Source: Flammulina velutipes
Taxonomy: Eukaryota; Basidiomycota; Agaricomycetes; Agaricales; Physalacriaceae
NCBI GenBank assembly: GCA_011800155.1
Contig: CM022374.1
Span: 620,001-684,000, forward strand
Direction of reading: 5' to 3'
Length of the DNA: 64,000 nucleotides
Position 1 is the stretch's first letter; the number at the start of each line of letters is the position of its first letter. Both the position numbers and the translations under genes were made by a program. Shown in pieces: positions 22,250 to 33,418 of this stretch. The notes under the pieces are model-generated. The model saw nothing but the letters and a program-made list of their open reading frames with translations, made no database searches and had not been told where the DNA came from.

Positions 22250-25200
22250 TCACTGTTGTTGGCCAGCCTCCCATGCGTCCAGTGCGATAGAGTCCTTGAG
22301 TGCAGATCCGGGTTCCCAGGAGTCGTGTTCAACTCCATATCCAGCCCAGCGTACAAGATAGCGCATTCCACGGTCCGCGCGCTTTGAGTCTATGATTTTC
22401 TCGACCGACCACTCCTCAATCCCATCTTCAGTGACGACAGGACCAGGCTTGGGTAGTTCTCGTTCGGGAAACAGTGCAGGATCATTTGGGTGGTATGGTT
22501 TAAGGAGGGAAGCGTGGAATCCAGGGAACGTGCGACGATGGCCAGGGAGTTGGAGGGTGTATTCAGATTTTTCTGGGAAGGCTTTGACGACGGTGTAGGG
22601 GCCGTCGTTCCGGGGCATGAACTTGGCAGTGCGTTTCTTTCCTGCTCGCTTATATTCGTTTCGGCGGTTCTTGGTGGATAGCATGACCTGGTCTCCTACA
22701 GCGTAGGCGATCTCTGGAGCGCAACGTTTGTTTGCGTGGAAGGCCTGGCGGATTTTGGCAGCGAGCAGATTATCTTGGGCATCCTAGACGTCAGTGGTGA
22801 TATGCGCAATAATGGCTTGAGCGGTGGACTCTTCCGGAGTGGCATTGGCAGGTAAGGGAGCAAGTGGGGGAATAATACGAGGTGAGCGACCAGTTTTCAG
22901 TTGGAATCCCGAGTATCCAGTTGACGCGTTGACAGTGTTCATGATGGCGAAACGAGTGCGAGGTAGAGCAGCGAGCCATCCCTTCTGTTGTCTATCGACA
23001 TAATATCGCACCCTATGCTATAGGGACAACGAGTTATTTAGCTGTAGTAACGGGGCATAACAACGTGTTGATCACTATAGCTACTTTGGGTGGGCTGTCT
23101 GGCTGGCTGGCTGGGTAGGGGGCAATGGAGCGGGCTAGGATGGGGCGGGATAGCTTCCAGATATGGATAGGAATTGATGGGGAGGAGCAGGGATTGATGG
23201 GAGAGGGTGGAGAGGGGCAGGGGATGGGGAAATGTGGCCACACATAAATCCGGACCTAGGGATTGATGGGTACTGATGTCATTGATTGACCAGGGGGATG
23301 GGGGATGAGGATAGGAATTGTGGCACCAGGAAAATCCGGACCTAGAGTCTGATGGGGGCAGGGAATGGGGGATGGGGCAGGGGAAATGTGGCCACAGGAA
23401 AATCCGGACGTAGGGATTGATGGGAACTGATGAGATTGATGGGGGAGGGGATGAGGGATGGGGGCAGGGGGATTGGGGCAGGGGACAATTGTGGCACCAG
23501 GATAAATACTGGGCTATTGCCAGGGTATGAGGAGGGTATGAGAGGGATGATTGTAGGTTGAAAAATAAAATTCTTTCTAACTATCAGAAACATGAATGAG
23601 GATGTAGCAGCTACTGAAACCAATAATAAAACGATGTGTGGCGCATTTTTAATCGAGGAGCACATACCTCGGATCGACCTGGGGTTGCTTTAGATGTCGT
23701 CCTATTGAAAAATGGATGTGTGCAGCACAAAGAACCATGTAAAAACACGAAGATTTGGCTGAGAAACAAGCCAAACATTATTGAAAATCCATCAAAAAGC
23801 ACCAAAAAGGGAGCAGCACTTTGCCCTCGCTTGGGGGTGACCTGGAACCACTTGTAGGTCGTTCAGACATCTTTGGGGCATTGTATATGTCACTCAGTTA
23901 GGTCCCCAGGTCAACAGAACCCTTGGATATGATCAAAATGCCAAAAACCCGGACCACATAGGTTTGGGCCACACTATCAGCTTGCCCTGACCTGGGGACA
24001 CCTTATATTCGAAGATATATGTATATAATGCTCTAATCATGAGTTAGATGAAGTCTGGAGTGTCAAAAATGCGGTCAAAAGCTTGGATATATCCCAAATA
24101 ATGTCCCCCAAGAAAGCACACATACTATCAACTTCCCCTGACCTCTGGGTCGTCCCAATGTGTTCTATTATCATTATAGATGATGTATTAGCATCCCAGA
24201 GGTTCCCCCAGTGTGTCAAAATGCGAACATTCATGATACTAGGTGAACCCTTATTCACCCTTCCTCCTCAAATACACCCATTGGTTCGCATATCTACATC
24301 TTTAGGACTGTTCTAATAGTCATTTGACATTATATAGATGATATCTTGGGGCCCAGGTCATAGGTAGACCTCGAAGATACACCCCTTTGGTACATGGTGA
24401 GGATATGATCCTTGTACTAATTCTCAAATGTCCATGCTCTATATTGAAGGGTGTTCAACCTGGGACATATTCTGGGAAGCTAAAAACACATTGTATGATG
24501 TTAAAATCAATAGTCCACCACTCAGATGTGTGATAGTTGGGGTGGTTCTTGCTGTAGAAGGAGAGGATATAAATTATTGTACCATTTATATTCGCATTTT
24601 TACACATTGGGGATACCTCTGGGGTGTTAATACATCATCTATAATGATAATAGAACACATTGGGACGACCCAGAGGTCAGGGGAAGTTGATAGTATGTGT
24701 GCTTTCTTGGGGGACATTATTTGGGATATATCCAAGCTTTTGACCGCATTTTTGACACTCCAGACTTCATCTAACTCATGATTAGAGCATTATATACATA
24801 TATCTTCGAATATAAGGTGTCCCCAGGTCAGGGCAAGCTGATAGTGTGGCCCAAACCTATGTGGTCCGGGTTTTTGGCATTTTGATCATATCCAAGGGTT
24901 CTGTTGACCTGGGGACCTAACTGAGTGACATATACAATGCCCCAAAGATGTCTGAACGACCTACAAGTGGTTCCAGGTCACCCCCAAGCGAGGGCAAAGT
25001 GCTGCTCCCTTTTTGGTGCTTTTTGATGGATTTTCAATAATGTTTGGCTTGTTTCTCATCCAAATCTTCGTGTTTTTACATGGTTCTTTGTGCTGCACAC
25101 ATCCATTTTTCAATAGGACGACATCTAAAGCAACCCCAGGTCGATCCGAGGTATGTGCTCCTCGATTAAAAATGCGCCACACATCGTTTTATTATTGGTT

Positions 25201-28110
25201 TCAGTAGCTGCTACATCCTCATTCATGTTTCTGATAGTTAGAAAGAATTTTATTTTTCAACCTACAATCATCCCTCTCATACCCTCCTCATACCCTGGCA
25301 ATAGCCCAGTATTTATCCTGGTGCCACAATTGTCCCCTGCCCCCAATCCCCCTGCCCCCATCCCTCATCCCCTCCCCCATCAATCTCATCAGTTCCCATC
25401 AATCCCTACGTCCGGATTTTCCTGTGGCCACATTTCCCCTGCCCCCATCCCCCATTCCCTGCCCCCATCAGACTCTAGGTCCGGATTTTCCTGGTGCCAC
25501 AATTCCTATCCCCATCCCCCATCCCCCTGGTCAATCAATGACATCAGTACCCATCAATCCCTAGGTCCGGATTTATGTGTGGCCACATTTCCCCATCCCC
25601 TGCCCCTCTCCACCCTCTCCCATCAATCCCTGCTCCTCCCCATCAATTCCTATCTATATCTGGAAGCTATCCCGCCCCATCCTAGCCCGCTCCATTGCCC
25701 CCTACCCAGCCAGCCAGCCAGCCAGCCCACCCAAAGTAGCTATAGTGATCAACACGTTGTTATGCCCCGTTACTACAGCTAAATAACTCGTTGTCCCTAT
25801 AGCATAGGGTGAATATTGAAGAGCTTGATTGACTGTTTTGTTGGTGCGCTCGCTTCCGCCATCAGTCTTGGGATGATATGCGGTGGACATCTTCAGCTTG
25901 ACGCCAGTGAGCTTGTGGAGCGCGGCTCAAACCTTGGATATGAAAAGTTTGTCTCGGTCAGAGACGAGCTGCAGCATTAGACCGTTCTCGCAATACCACT
26001 CGTCGAAGAGGACCACAGCGAACTCTTCGGTGGTGATTGTAGAGGTGATAGCAGCCATGCGGATGTCTGCGCCTCCAAGGAGGTCAGTGAAGGTGACGAT
26101 AGTATCCTTCCCATTCTCGACGGGGAGTGGTCCGACAAAGTCAAGACCAACGACATCGAAGCGGTTATCTGGGACAGGAAGTGGATGAAGGGGACCAGGT
26201 GTTTTGGAGGTACAACTCTTGTTGCGTTGACAATCAGTGCATGATGGGATATAGGCTTCCTCCAAGTCACGGCGCATATTTAGCCAGTAGTAGGATCCGC
26301 GCAAGGCAGCGTAGCTTTTGTCAAACCCGAAATGACCTAGCGCATCATGCGCGAGACTGTATAGAAGTTCGCGGACCTTGAGGACGCGTGGGATGACGAG
26401 TCGTCGACCAACATAGAGAAGGCCTGTAGCAACATCGAACATGGCGCCTTCGGTACTGGACAGGTTGGTGAGGAGTTGTTGGCAAAAATCATCCTCGGTA
26501 TAGCCTTTCTTGATACTCTCAAGGAGTTCAGTATCAGCGGTGATGACGATGGACGTGGAGGCAGCCGTGAGGCGTTCACGTCTAGATTGGACTGGGTCTT
26601 CCCCAGTGCCAGAGTGTGCTAAACAGGCAGCGATGACGACTGGTTCTGGGATGGTTGGCAGCTCGTCTGGTAAACGGGAAAGTGCATCGGCAACAGTGTT
26701 ATCTTCGCCTTTGACATAGTGGATTTCAAAGTCGAACTGGGCAAAGTGCATGGCCCAGCGAGCTTGTCGGCGAGACATATCCTGCTGTGAGGAGAAGTAC
26801 TCGAGGGTGCGGTGATCGGTCATGACCTGGAAGGTGACATTTAGAAGGGAGCTACACCACTTCTTCAGTGCTTTGACGATGGCGAGGAGTTCTTTCTCGT
26901 GCGTGGGGTAGTTTCGCTCTGCGCTGTTGAGCTGATAAGACTCGTAGGCAACGGGACGGGCAGTTTCCCAAGTCTCTCCAAAGCTGAGGACAGCTCCGGT
27001 ACGGCGGTCACTGGCATCGGTGGTAACAAAGATCTGTTTGGTGGTATCCTCGTAGTCGATTACTGTGAGGCATTCTCGACTGAGGACTAGCTTTTTGATG
27101 GCATCAAATGCGATACGATGAGCTGGCATCCAGGTAGGGAGTGCTTTGTTATACTCCTTGGCTGTTAACGGCGTCAAAACGGCAGTGTGTTCAGCTAGCG
27201 CTGGGAGGAAAACGGCAATGTATCGGACTAATCCGAGAAAGGAGCGGACATCTGTGGCTGTCTTTGGAGTAGGCCAGGACATAATATGGTCCACCTTGCG
27301 GGGATCGGCAGCGATGCCTTCCCGAGAGATGACGTGTCCGAGGAACTCTATGCGAGTGAGAAAGAGGTCGGATTTCGTTGGATTACAAATGAGGCCAGCT
27401 TCACGGAAGGCATCTAGGACAAGCTCAACATTCCGAGTGTGTTCTTCGAGCGAGTCAGACCAGATGATGATATCGTCTAGATAGACGTGACAGATTTCCC
27501 CGATAAGGTGTCGAAGGGCATCTGTCATACAGCGTTGATGAGTGGCGGGAGCGTTGCACCCACCCTGTGGCATGACGACCCATTCATGGAGTCCCCAGGG
27601 TGTGCGTATAGCAGTGAGATGGATGTCATCGGGGTGTACGCGGGTTTGGCTGAATGAGTTGGTCATGTCAAGTTTGGCCCAGAGTTTTCCTTTCCCGCAG
27701 TCGGCGAGGATATCGTCAACGCAGGGCAGGGGATAACGATCACGGACAGTGTTCTTGTTGAGTTCACGATAGTCGTTGACCATGCGAGGTGGGACAGTGT
27801 GGTCGGGAACTCCATTCCAGTATTTAGGTACACAGAAGGATGGAGAGGCGTACTCCGAAGACGATGGACGTAAACGTCCAGCTGCTAGGTGATCGTCGAG
27901 GAGGGCTTTCCAAGCTGCCTGGTTCTTCTTGGCAGCTGCGTAACTACAACCATTGTTGACCTTGGTGGGGTCTTTGAGTCGTATGCGATGATAGATGTGG
28001 TCGGGAATATCTCCAACATCAGGGAGACGATGGGTGAAAAGATCCGTGTAGCGCGTCTTCATCTCTGCATCCTTTTGCTTAAGGTGCGCTTCGAAGGCTA
28101 GGGTTTCCAT
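22250..28110 (-). pseudogene. Chromovirus pol: RT, RNase H, integrase, chromodomain
   Basis: From 28110 down: RT with RMVNDYRELNKNTV, KLDMTNSF and the catalytic YLDDII; RNase H with VTTDASDRRTGAVLSF and NYPTHEKELLAIV; integrase zinc finger (HDALGHFGFDKSY, CTDCQRNK) and DDE core with LDFVGPLP, VSDRD and [13 protein letters not shown]. At the C-terminus is a chromodomain, VEKIIDSKRADRGMRYLVRW followed by GYGVEHDSWEP, thought to steer insertion to marked heterochromatin. Breaks are a TGA at 25927-25929, a TAG at 22784-22786, and fold-back copy 2 after NQALQY. The TGA can be explained as CGA to TGA. Confidence 0.92.
23009..25811. mobile_element. Fold-back element copy 2 (2,803 bp, 7 bp TSD)
   Basis: Inverted arms 23009-24227 and 24591-25811 flank a loop of about 363 bp nearly identical to that of copy 1. 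Ends read CACCCTATGCTATAGGG inward. The flanks AATATCG (23002-23008) and AATATTG (25812-25818) are a 7 bp target duplication with one mismatch. The host reads continuously in the integrase when the element is removed. The arms carry extra tandem pieces of the CCGGATTT-CCTG-TGCCACA pyrimidine tract, which makes it 326 bp longer than copy 1. It encodes no recognised protein. Confidence 0.88.
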
Positions 28111-29670
28111 TCAATCACGAACTTGTAGCATGACCGCAGCGGGAAGGAGAGTATGAGCGAGAGGAACTGTAAAGTCTCGTTTGGGTTTTGGTGGTTTCTT
28201 GATGACAGGTGGTGGGGGTGATGCAGGTTTATCAGAGGCCCACTCACGGGGAGGATATAGTGGGGGGTTCAGCAAGTCAAATCCAGTTTGCTTATCGATG
28301 GCAGTGCGGAGTTCAGCGTCAACAACAATTTTTTCTTGTAAAAGGAAGGGTAGTCCGAGGATAAGGGGAATGGTACAGTTATGAAGAACTTTTGCTCGAT
28401 GAACACCCGAGGTCCAGCTCCCATCTTTCAACGACACTTGCAGCTTCACATACTCCCGCGAACCCAGCCCATGACCCGACAGCGACGCCAAATTATCCTC
28501 TTGCAAGGGTAACTGGAAACGACGTAGACCAAGCTGGGTGACCAGCTGGTCGTCAATCACTGTAGAGGGGCAACCATGGTCAATGAGCGGTTTAATGGGT
28601 ATGGGGAAGTCGCGTATAGCGGGACCAGTGATGGTCATGTGAGGGATGAGGTGGAGGACAGTGAAAGGGACGCATGAGTCATCAGACGAATCATCGACGT
28701 CCTCGATCTGGGTGGTGTAGACAGCGCCCAAGGTTTCTTTCTTGACGGTGGCAGGTTTTGCGGCTAACGCCATGTCAAGAGTGAGGGGACGATAGGTGGC
28801 AGGGTTGACACGGTTGTTGGGGGGAGGAAGACTGCGCATTGGGCAGGAGTCGCTATAATGACCAGCGTAAAAAGTGCAACAATTGAAACATCCCTCGTGT
28901 GTAGAGAGAAGTGCGCGTTCAGCTTCAGTGAGCTTTGGGACACTTGCAACAGTATAGCCTGTTCCAGCGCTAGGCGCGGAAGTGAGACGTTGAGCGAGCG
29001 GGGGGTTGGAAATGCGAGAGAGTAGGGCAGGAGTGGCAGCAGCTTTCCGGTGGGTCCGTTCGGCACGTTGTTCGGAAACAATTCTCCTGACCTCATCTTC
29101 ATTCTTGACGAGCTTCTCTTCTCGAGCCTTGACCTCCTTCATCCAGACGGAGAGGGAGTTGGCGGGAGGAGGCTCACTGCGGATACTATCACGAAGACGG
29201 GTACTCATGTGTGAGATGATATGTTGCCGAAGTCCAGCCTCGGGTAGAGCATGAGTGGAACCAGCGTTGGAGAGGGTGGCGTTGCTATCCTGAAGCGAGA
29301 TGGCCCAATCCCAAAAGGGTCGCTTCCCCTGTTGGGAGAGCTGAATGGAGTCGAGGAGTTTGACGTCCCAGTCAAAATCCAAGACCTGGTTCTGAATCTT
29401 CTTGAGAAAGGAGGGAAGACCCATAGCGTTGATACGGGTCTTGTCGGCCCGGTACCATTGTCTCAGGATAGGTTGTTCGAGACCGTCGGTGACATACTTG
29501 ACAATGTCAGTGGCATCAATGGCGCCATGGCGCATATATTTTTCACAGGCGTCAGAGTATTCGACAAAGACGGCAGGAGTGACCTTTCCTGCAGAGAGGA
29601 TTGGACAGTCCTTGAGTTTCGCCTGTTTGACGGATGCAGTTGTGGTGGACGTGGGGGTTGTGGACGACAT
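28111..29670 (-). CDS. Chromovirus Gag with aspartic protease
   Basis: This 519-codon ORF begins MSSTTPTSTTT. It has a capsid-like middle, a CCHC-type knuckle with wide spacing (CFNCCTFYAGHYSDSC, C-x2-C-x6-H-x4-C), and a retropepsin-like domain around PLIDHGCPSTVIDDQLV followed by LILGLPFL. The catalytic motif is DHG where retropepsins usually have DSG or DTG. The stop TGA is directly followed in the same frame by the ATG of pol. Gag and pol may have been one ORF interrupted by CGA to TGA, or may be expressed by stop readthrough. Confidence 0.85.
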   Translation of the reverse strand: MSSTTPTSTTTASVKQAKLKDCPILSAGKVTPAVFVEYSDACEKYMRHGAIDATDIVKYVTDGLEQPILRQWYRADKTRINAMGLPSFLKKIQNQVLDFDWDVKLLDSIQLSQQGKRPFWDWAISLQDSNATLSNAGSTHALPEAGLRQHIISHMSTRLRDSIRSEPPPANSLSVWMKEVKAREEKLVKNEDEVRRIVSEQRAERTHRKAAATPALLSRISNPPLAQRLTSAPSAGTGYTVASVPKLTEAERALLSTHEGCFNCCTFYAGHYSDSCPMRSLPPPNNRVNPATYRPLTLDMALAAKPATVKKETLGAVYTTQIEDVDDSSDDSCVPFTVLHLIPHMTITGPAIRDFPIPIKPLIDHGCPSTVIDDQLVTQLGLRRFQLPLQEDNLASLSGHGLGSREYVKLQVSLKDGSWTSGVHRAKVLHNCTIPLILGLPFLLQEKIVVDAELRTAIDKQTGFDLLNPPLYPPREWASDKPASPPPPVIKKPPKPKRDFTVPLAHTLLPAAVMLQVRD

Positions 29671-29970
29671 GGTGGGTGAGGGCAGTGGCAGTGGCAGTGA
29701 CGGTGACGGTATACGAGACTCTGGTGGAGAATCGGTAATGGTATCGGTGGTGGGGGACGGTGGCAGTGACGAGAGGTCTGAATCGGTGGAAACAGCAGGT
29801 GATGGGGAACGGTGACGGCGGTGGTGGGCATGGGTGACCAGTGGGGTTGGCGTTGACGGTTGTCTACGTGAGTAGGACGTGGTGACTAGTATCCAGCTGG
29901 AACCGTTCCGTAGTGGGTGATCCCAGTACGATGGCTGCCGGTACGAAGGTTGTCGGTGTCAAAAAAAAAG
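29671..29970 (-). other. Leader of the chromovirus between 5' LTR and gag
   Basis: About 300 bp rich in CAC/CCAC repeats on the coding strand, with a run of nine T directly after the LTR. A primer-binding site was not identified with confidence. Confidence 0.6.
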
Positions 29971-30207
29971 TGGAAGGGTGTCGTGTAAACGACAACCAAC
30001 ACTAAACGGGCAAGACAGACAGGACAAAAGAATCTTCGTTGCGTGCAATACAGAGTCAGCTAGTAATACAAGAGAGAGATAAGTTATGTACCTTCGTTGC
30101 GTGCAATACAGAGTAAAGAGCGACGAAGGAGAATTGATCGTAAATAATGGTTCGGTGGCAGTGTGGGAAAGTGTGTGTATGTAGTAAACTGGGGGACCAG
30201 GCTTACA
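29971..30207 (-). repeat. 5' LTR of the chromovirus
   Basis: 237 bp, apparently identical to the 3' LTR and followed by the TATAG target duplication. Confidence 0.93.
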
Positions 30208-30771
30208 TATAGGTATGCAACAGAGCTTCGCTCTTGAGCATCATTTACTTACCTGTATTGGGTGCTATAGCCACTCTGTTTTTCGCTCTCCCACCCTCCT
30301 CTTCCCTCTTCTTATTTATACAATGGCCTTTCTATTTATCTGTTAGTTATCTCAACTGTTTGTATAGCCGTTCTCGATCCGCAATTCTATAGGGGGCTTT
30401 GGCCCCGGTTTTGGCCTACACCCAGCTCTTGTGACCTTAAGCAGAGGCCCTCCCATATCCTCCTCATACCCTAGCAATAGCCCAGTATTTATTCTGGTGC
30501 TACATTTTCCCCCTGCTATCAATCCTCCATCCTCCATCCTCCATCCTATCTTCCTATCAATCCATCAATCTCATCAATCTATAGGTCCGGATTTTCCTGG
30601 TGCCACATTTCCCCATCTCCTGCCCCTTGCCTCTATCAATCCCTAGGTTTGGATTTTCCCTGGTGCCACACATTGCATCATCCTGTCCCAATTAGAATTG
30701 TGGCTGAGCCTGCCTGTGAAATATCTGTGAAAATACTCTTCTATTTATACAAAACCATGAGCACAGCTTTT

Positions 30772-30833
30772 ATTCAAGAGCGAAGCTCTGTTGCATATCA
30801 ATACAGACACAAGAAAAGCGAAGCTTTTCAAAG
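30772..30833 (-). repeat. Short fragment of the A repeat
   Basis: It matches the AGAGCGAAGCTCTGTTGCAT ... AGAAAAGCGAAGCTTTTC part of A, with a small deletion between the two hairpin-like blocks. Confidence 0.65.
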
Positions 30834-30847
30834 TATAGGTTCAGTAA

Positions 30848-31834
30848 ATTATAAATCAGCTGCACCAGCAGCCTGTTTGGCCTTCTCTGCCTTCTTCAAG
30901 GTGGCATTGTGCGCAGCGATGGTGATTTTGGAAGTTAAGGAAGCAGGAATTTGCCTCCAAAGATAAGAACACATAACAGTGGTGTTGGCAAAGGCGGGAA
31001 AGGCAGCAGTACTTTTGCTGGTCGTGGGTCCTTATTAAATTTCTTCAAATGCTTTAATCATTAACCTTAACCAGTCATTCACAGTGACCAGTCACTCAGG
31101 GTCCAGTCAATGTTTCCAGTCAGGTCAGGTTAAGTCGCTCTAAAATGACCAGTTAAGTGACTTAACCTTCAAACTCTAGACGGAATGTGAGTTTTCCATC
31201 CTTACCTTGACTTCTACACTCTTCTTTTCTTTTGCAGCAGCATACAGACTTACCCAAGCCATTTTTTGGCCTAGGAAACGACCAACACCTTGCCTCCGCT
31301 GGACTGGGGATCATGAGGGAGGACCGTCAGGACCCCCAGGAATAATGCATAGAGTGTTATAGCACATTGTGGCGCTCCCTGTGTGATGTTAAATATTCCT
31401 AGGCCGGCAGGGCTCTTTGTGTGGCATCAGGCAGTGGAACATTCTGAGTAGACAGAAGTTATTGTATTGACCTTATTGAATGATTATGTGTCCTCCAACA
31501 CTGTTCCAACATCTTTGTGTGATAAGATTACCACCTCTGTCCCGCTGGGCCTTGTATATGGCCTCCTGGTTTCGGAGTGGCCATGTTGAGCTGTCAAACC
31601 CTTGATTTTTCATTACCATATACATATTCCTGAGTATCTACATACAACACATTCCCACTCCCGGCGCAAGCCCTGAACTTTAGGTGACAGCCATCCTGTG
31701 AATGGCTAGTCAGGCTTCCACTAGATTATGGCAGCTCGTGGAAGAAAAGAAATCTCACCTCTAAGCTACTTTGCAACTCTTTCTTGTAGTCTGCTGGAAT
31801 GAGACCTAGTGAATCATGTCATCGTAGGCTCACC
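30848..31834. other. Unassigned stretch; short minus-strand ORF end only
   Basis: A minus-strand frame at about 31015-30850 ends KITIAAHNATLKKAEKAKQA... and may be a decayed gene end, unidentified. Around 31060-31160 there are repeated GGTTAAG / TTAACC-GACC words similar to those at 33680-33760, 37120-37170 and 40690-40760. No gene is called. Confidence 0.35.
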
Positions 31835-32718
31835 TAGAGCTTCAAGGTCCGGTTCACAGGACTGCCAATGACCAGTGAACTGGACTGGACCGGACCCAAA
31901 AAAGACCGGACCGTATAAGGACCGGGTACCAGTTTGAACCAGTCACGGTCTGTGGTCCTGGGAAAAGAGAGAATTTTACAGGACTGATAAAAGACTGCTA
32001 GGACTGGTCCTGAACCAGTTCAGAAGAGTATATGATACAGAATCAATACTCATGCTCTAGAAGCTGGGGCTTTGGGTCCTAAGTGAGATTATGATGGAAA
32101 TAGAAAGCTATAATAGACATATAGAACATATTACAAAAGAGTATATGCAGCACTACTATATCAAAAGCTACTACCTAGTAGTGTAACATGTGCTGATTAA
32201 TAGATTTCTTACATTTGACAATTTTCTAGCATACATATACTGTTCTAGATGCATCTAGTATAGACAAGATGGTGATATATAATAGAAGACTGGTTCTTAT
32301 TGAATTACTGGATGAGTATTATACTAGTACGGCCTACTGTGGGAAGATGTTGGTCCAGTTCTGTGTTCCCATGCTTCACTCAACTATTTTCAAAACATGC
32401 AATTAATCATTAGAATAACCTTTTATCAAGAAGATTAGTGATAATATGTTGATATAAACTTAATAAAATCAAAAAACTCGCCAAGACACAAGTCTTTTGA
32501 CAAAAATGCACCAGTTTGACCAGTTTAACTGCAGTCCGGACCGATGAACGGTCTGACCGGTCTAACTGCTATAACCAGACTGCGGTCCTAGCGGTCCTGA
32601 TTTAGGACCGGTCCTGGTCTGCGGTCCTTGAAATCTGAGAAAATCTGAGGACCGGCCAGTCTGTGGTCCTCAAATTTTAAGATAAAAAGACCAGACCGGA
32701 CCGGACTTTTAAGCTCTA
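31835..32718. mobile_element. hAT-like non-autonomous element, 884 bp (TSD GGCTCACC)
   Basis: Inverted ends are TAGAGCTTCAAGGTCCGG and CCGGACTTTTAAGCTCTA. GGCTCACC occurs exactly on both sides (31827-31834 and 32719-32726). The interior is AT-rich in the middle and rich in GACCGG words near the ends, with no coding capacity. Confidence 0.85.
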
Positions 32719-32792
32719 GGCTCACCCTCTGCATGGAGGCAATCTAGGGAAGCGACCCTTGCTAGGCTGGAAATACTGGGTCATGCACCAAT

Positions 32793-33008
32793 GTGGCCAA
32801 CCTTGGGATCAACATCTGCTTTGTCTTTATAAACTATGTAACATCTTCCCCAAATGCCCAGGTGCGCTGGAGAGCACACTTCATCACAGTGTCCATGAAA
32901 TGGTGCATTCATCGATTTCCGATGACAACCCTAAAGGTGTTCTCAGAATGGTACTGGAGAGCTTTGGAAAATGCAGCAGAATCCATAGGTCTTCCTGATC
33001 GTACTTAG
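32793..33008 (+). CDS. Unidentified 71-codon ORF (doubtful)
   Basis: A frame containing VRWRAHFITVSMKWCIHRFPM and WYWRALENAAESIGLP has protein-like composition and lies just outside the 884 bp element, which may have split a longer gene. No family is recognised. Confidence 0.2.
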   Translation: MANLGINICFVFINYVTSSPNAQVRWRAHFITVSMKWCIHRFPMTTLKVFSEWYWRALENAAESIGLPDRT

Positions 33009-33418
33009 ATGTATGAGTAGTAGTTATAACCTATGTCCTTTCTGAATAGCTTCAATCTTCCAAGAAGGACCACTTGAGTTAAGTGCCTGTTTCCCTACTT
33101 AGTAGATTATGTCCTGAACACATTGTTTATCTTCTGGGCCACAACACCCAGAAAGACACACTTGAGCAAGTGTGGCTCCAGATCTACAGCTATCTGTTTG
33201 GTCCACATTCAGTAGACCTCCTTCCTGTTAATATTATAATTGGTCTCAAGCTCGAAGACGACATTCTAACTTGTCTTCTTTTGCTTAAGAAACATAGCTG
33301 ATACACAATACAACTATTCAGACTATCACCATCAATTCAGACTGGCTTGACACTGAAAGTGACTCTCACACTTATGACAACCTAGGAGGTGTCAGCAAAG
33401 GATGTATCACCAAGTATC

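Larger units (their letters stand above)
21765..30207 (-). mobile_element. Ty3-type chromovirus (Metaviridae-like LTR retrotransposon)
   Basis: Two 237 bp LTRs in the same orientation (21765-22001 and 29971-30207) appear identical on reading, begin TG and end CA on the coding strand, and are flanked by TATAG/TATAG (21760-21764, 30208-30212). Between them on the minus strand are gag-protease, RT, RNase H, integrase and a C-terminal chromodomain. A purine tract lies next to the 3' LTR. It is a recent insertion by its LTRs, yet disabled by stops in pol and by a 2.8 kb fold-back element in the integrase. Confidence 0.93.
20883..30447 (+). mobile_element. Solo A-B repeat of the DIRS-like family, split by a chromovirus
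   Basis: The A-B unit begins TCGAAGTAAAGG at 20883, is interrupted at TATAG (21760-21764), resumes at 30208 with the duplicated TATAG, and ends GCAGAGG at 30447. Outside it, fold-back sequence on the left (...TTACAATCAC) and right (CCCTCCCATA...) matches the uninterrupted fold-back sequence of copies 1 and 2 with no target duplication. This is expected for tyrosine-recombinase integration. Confidence 0.82.
19001..30690. mobile_element. Fold-back element copy 3 (old, interrupted by several insertions)
   Basis: The left end starts CACCCTATG at 19001 and follows copies 1 and 2 with more divergence (purine-rich tract 19080-19270, then the AAACGATGTGTGACGCATTTTTAATC region, which is triplicated at 19357-19446). 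The opposite arm lies at 20266-20882. It resumes at 30448-30690 (ATCCTCCTCATACCC-AGCAATAGCCCAG tract), after the A-B repeat that splits it. The right terminal CATAGGGTG was not found. Inserts inside it are a hAT-like element (19672-20265) and the A-B repeat carrying the chromovirus (20883-30447). Confidence 0.75.

Noticed and set aside
28181..29815. Plus-strand ORFs opposite the chromovirus gag
   Set aside because: Shadows of the gag reading frame on the other strand.
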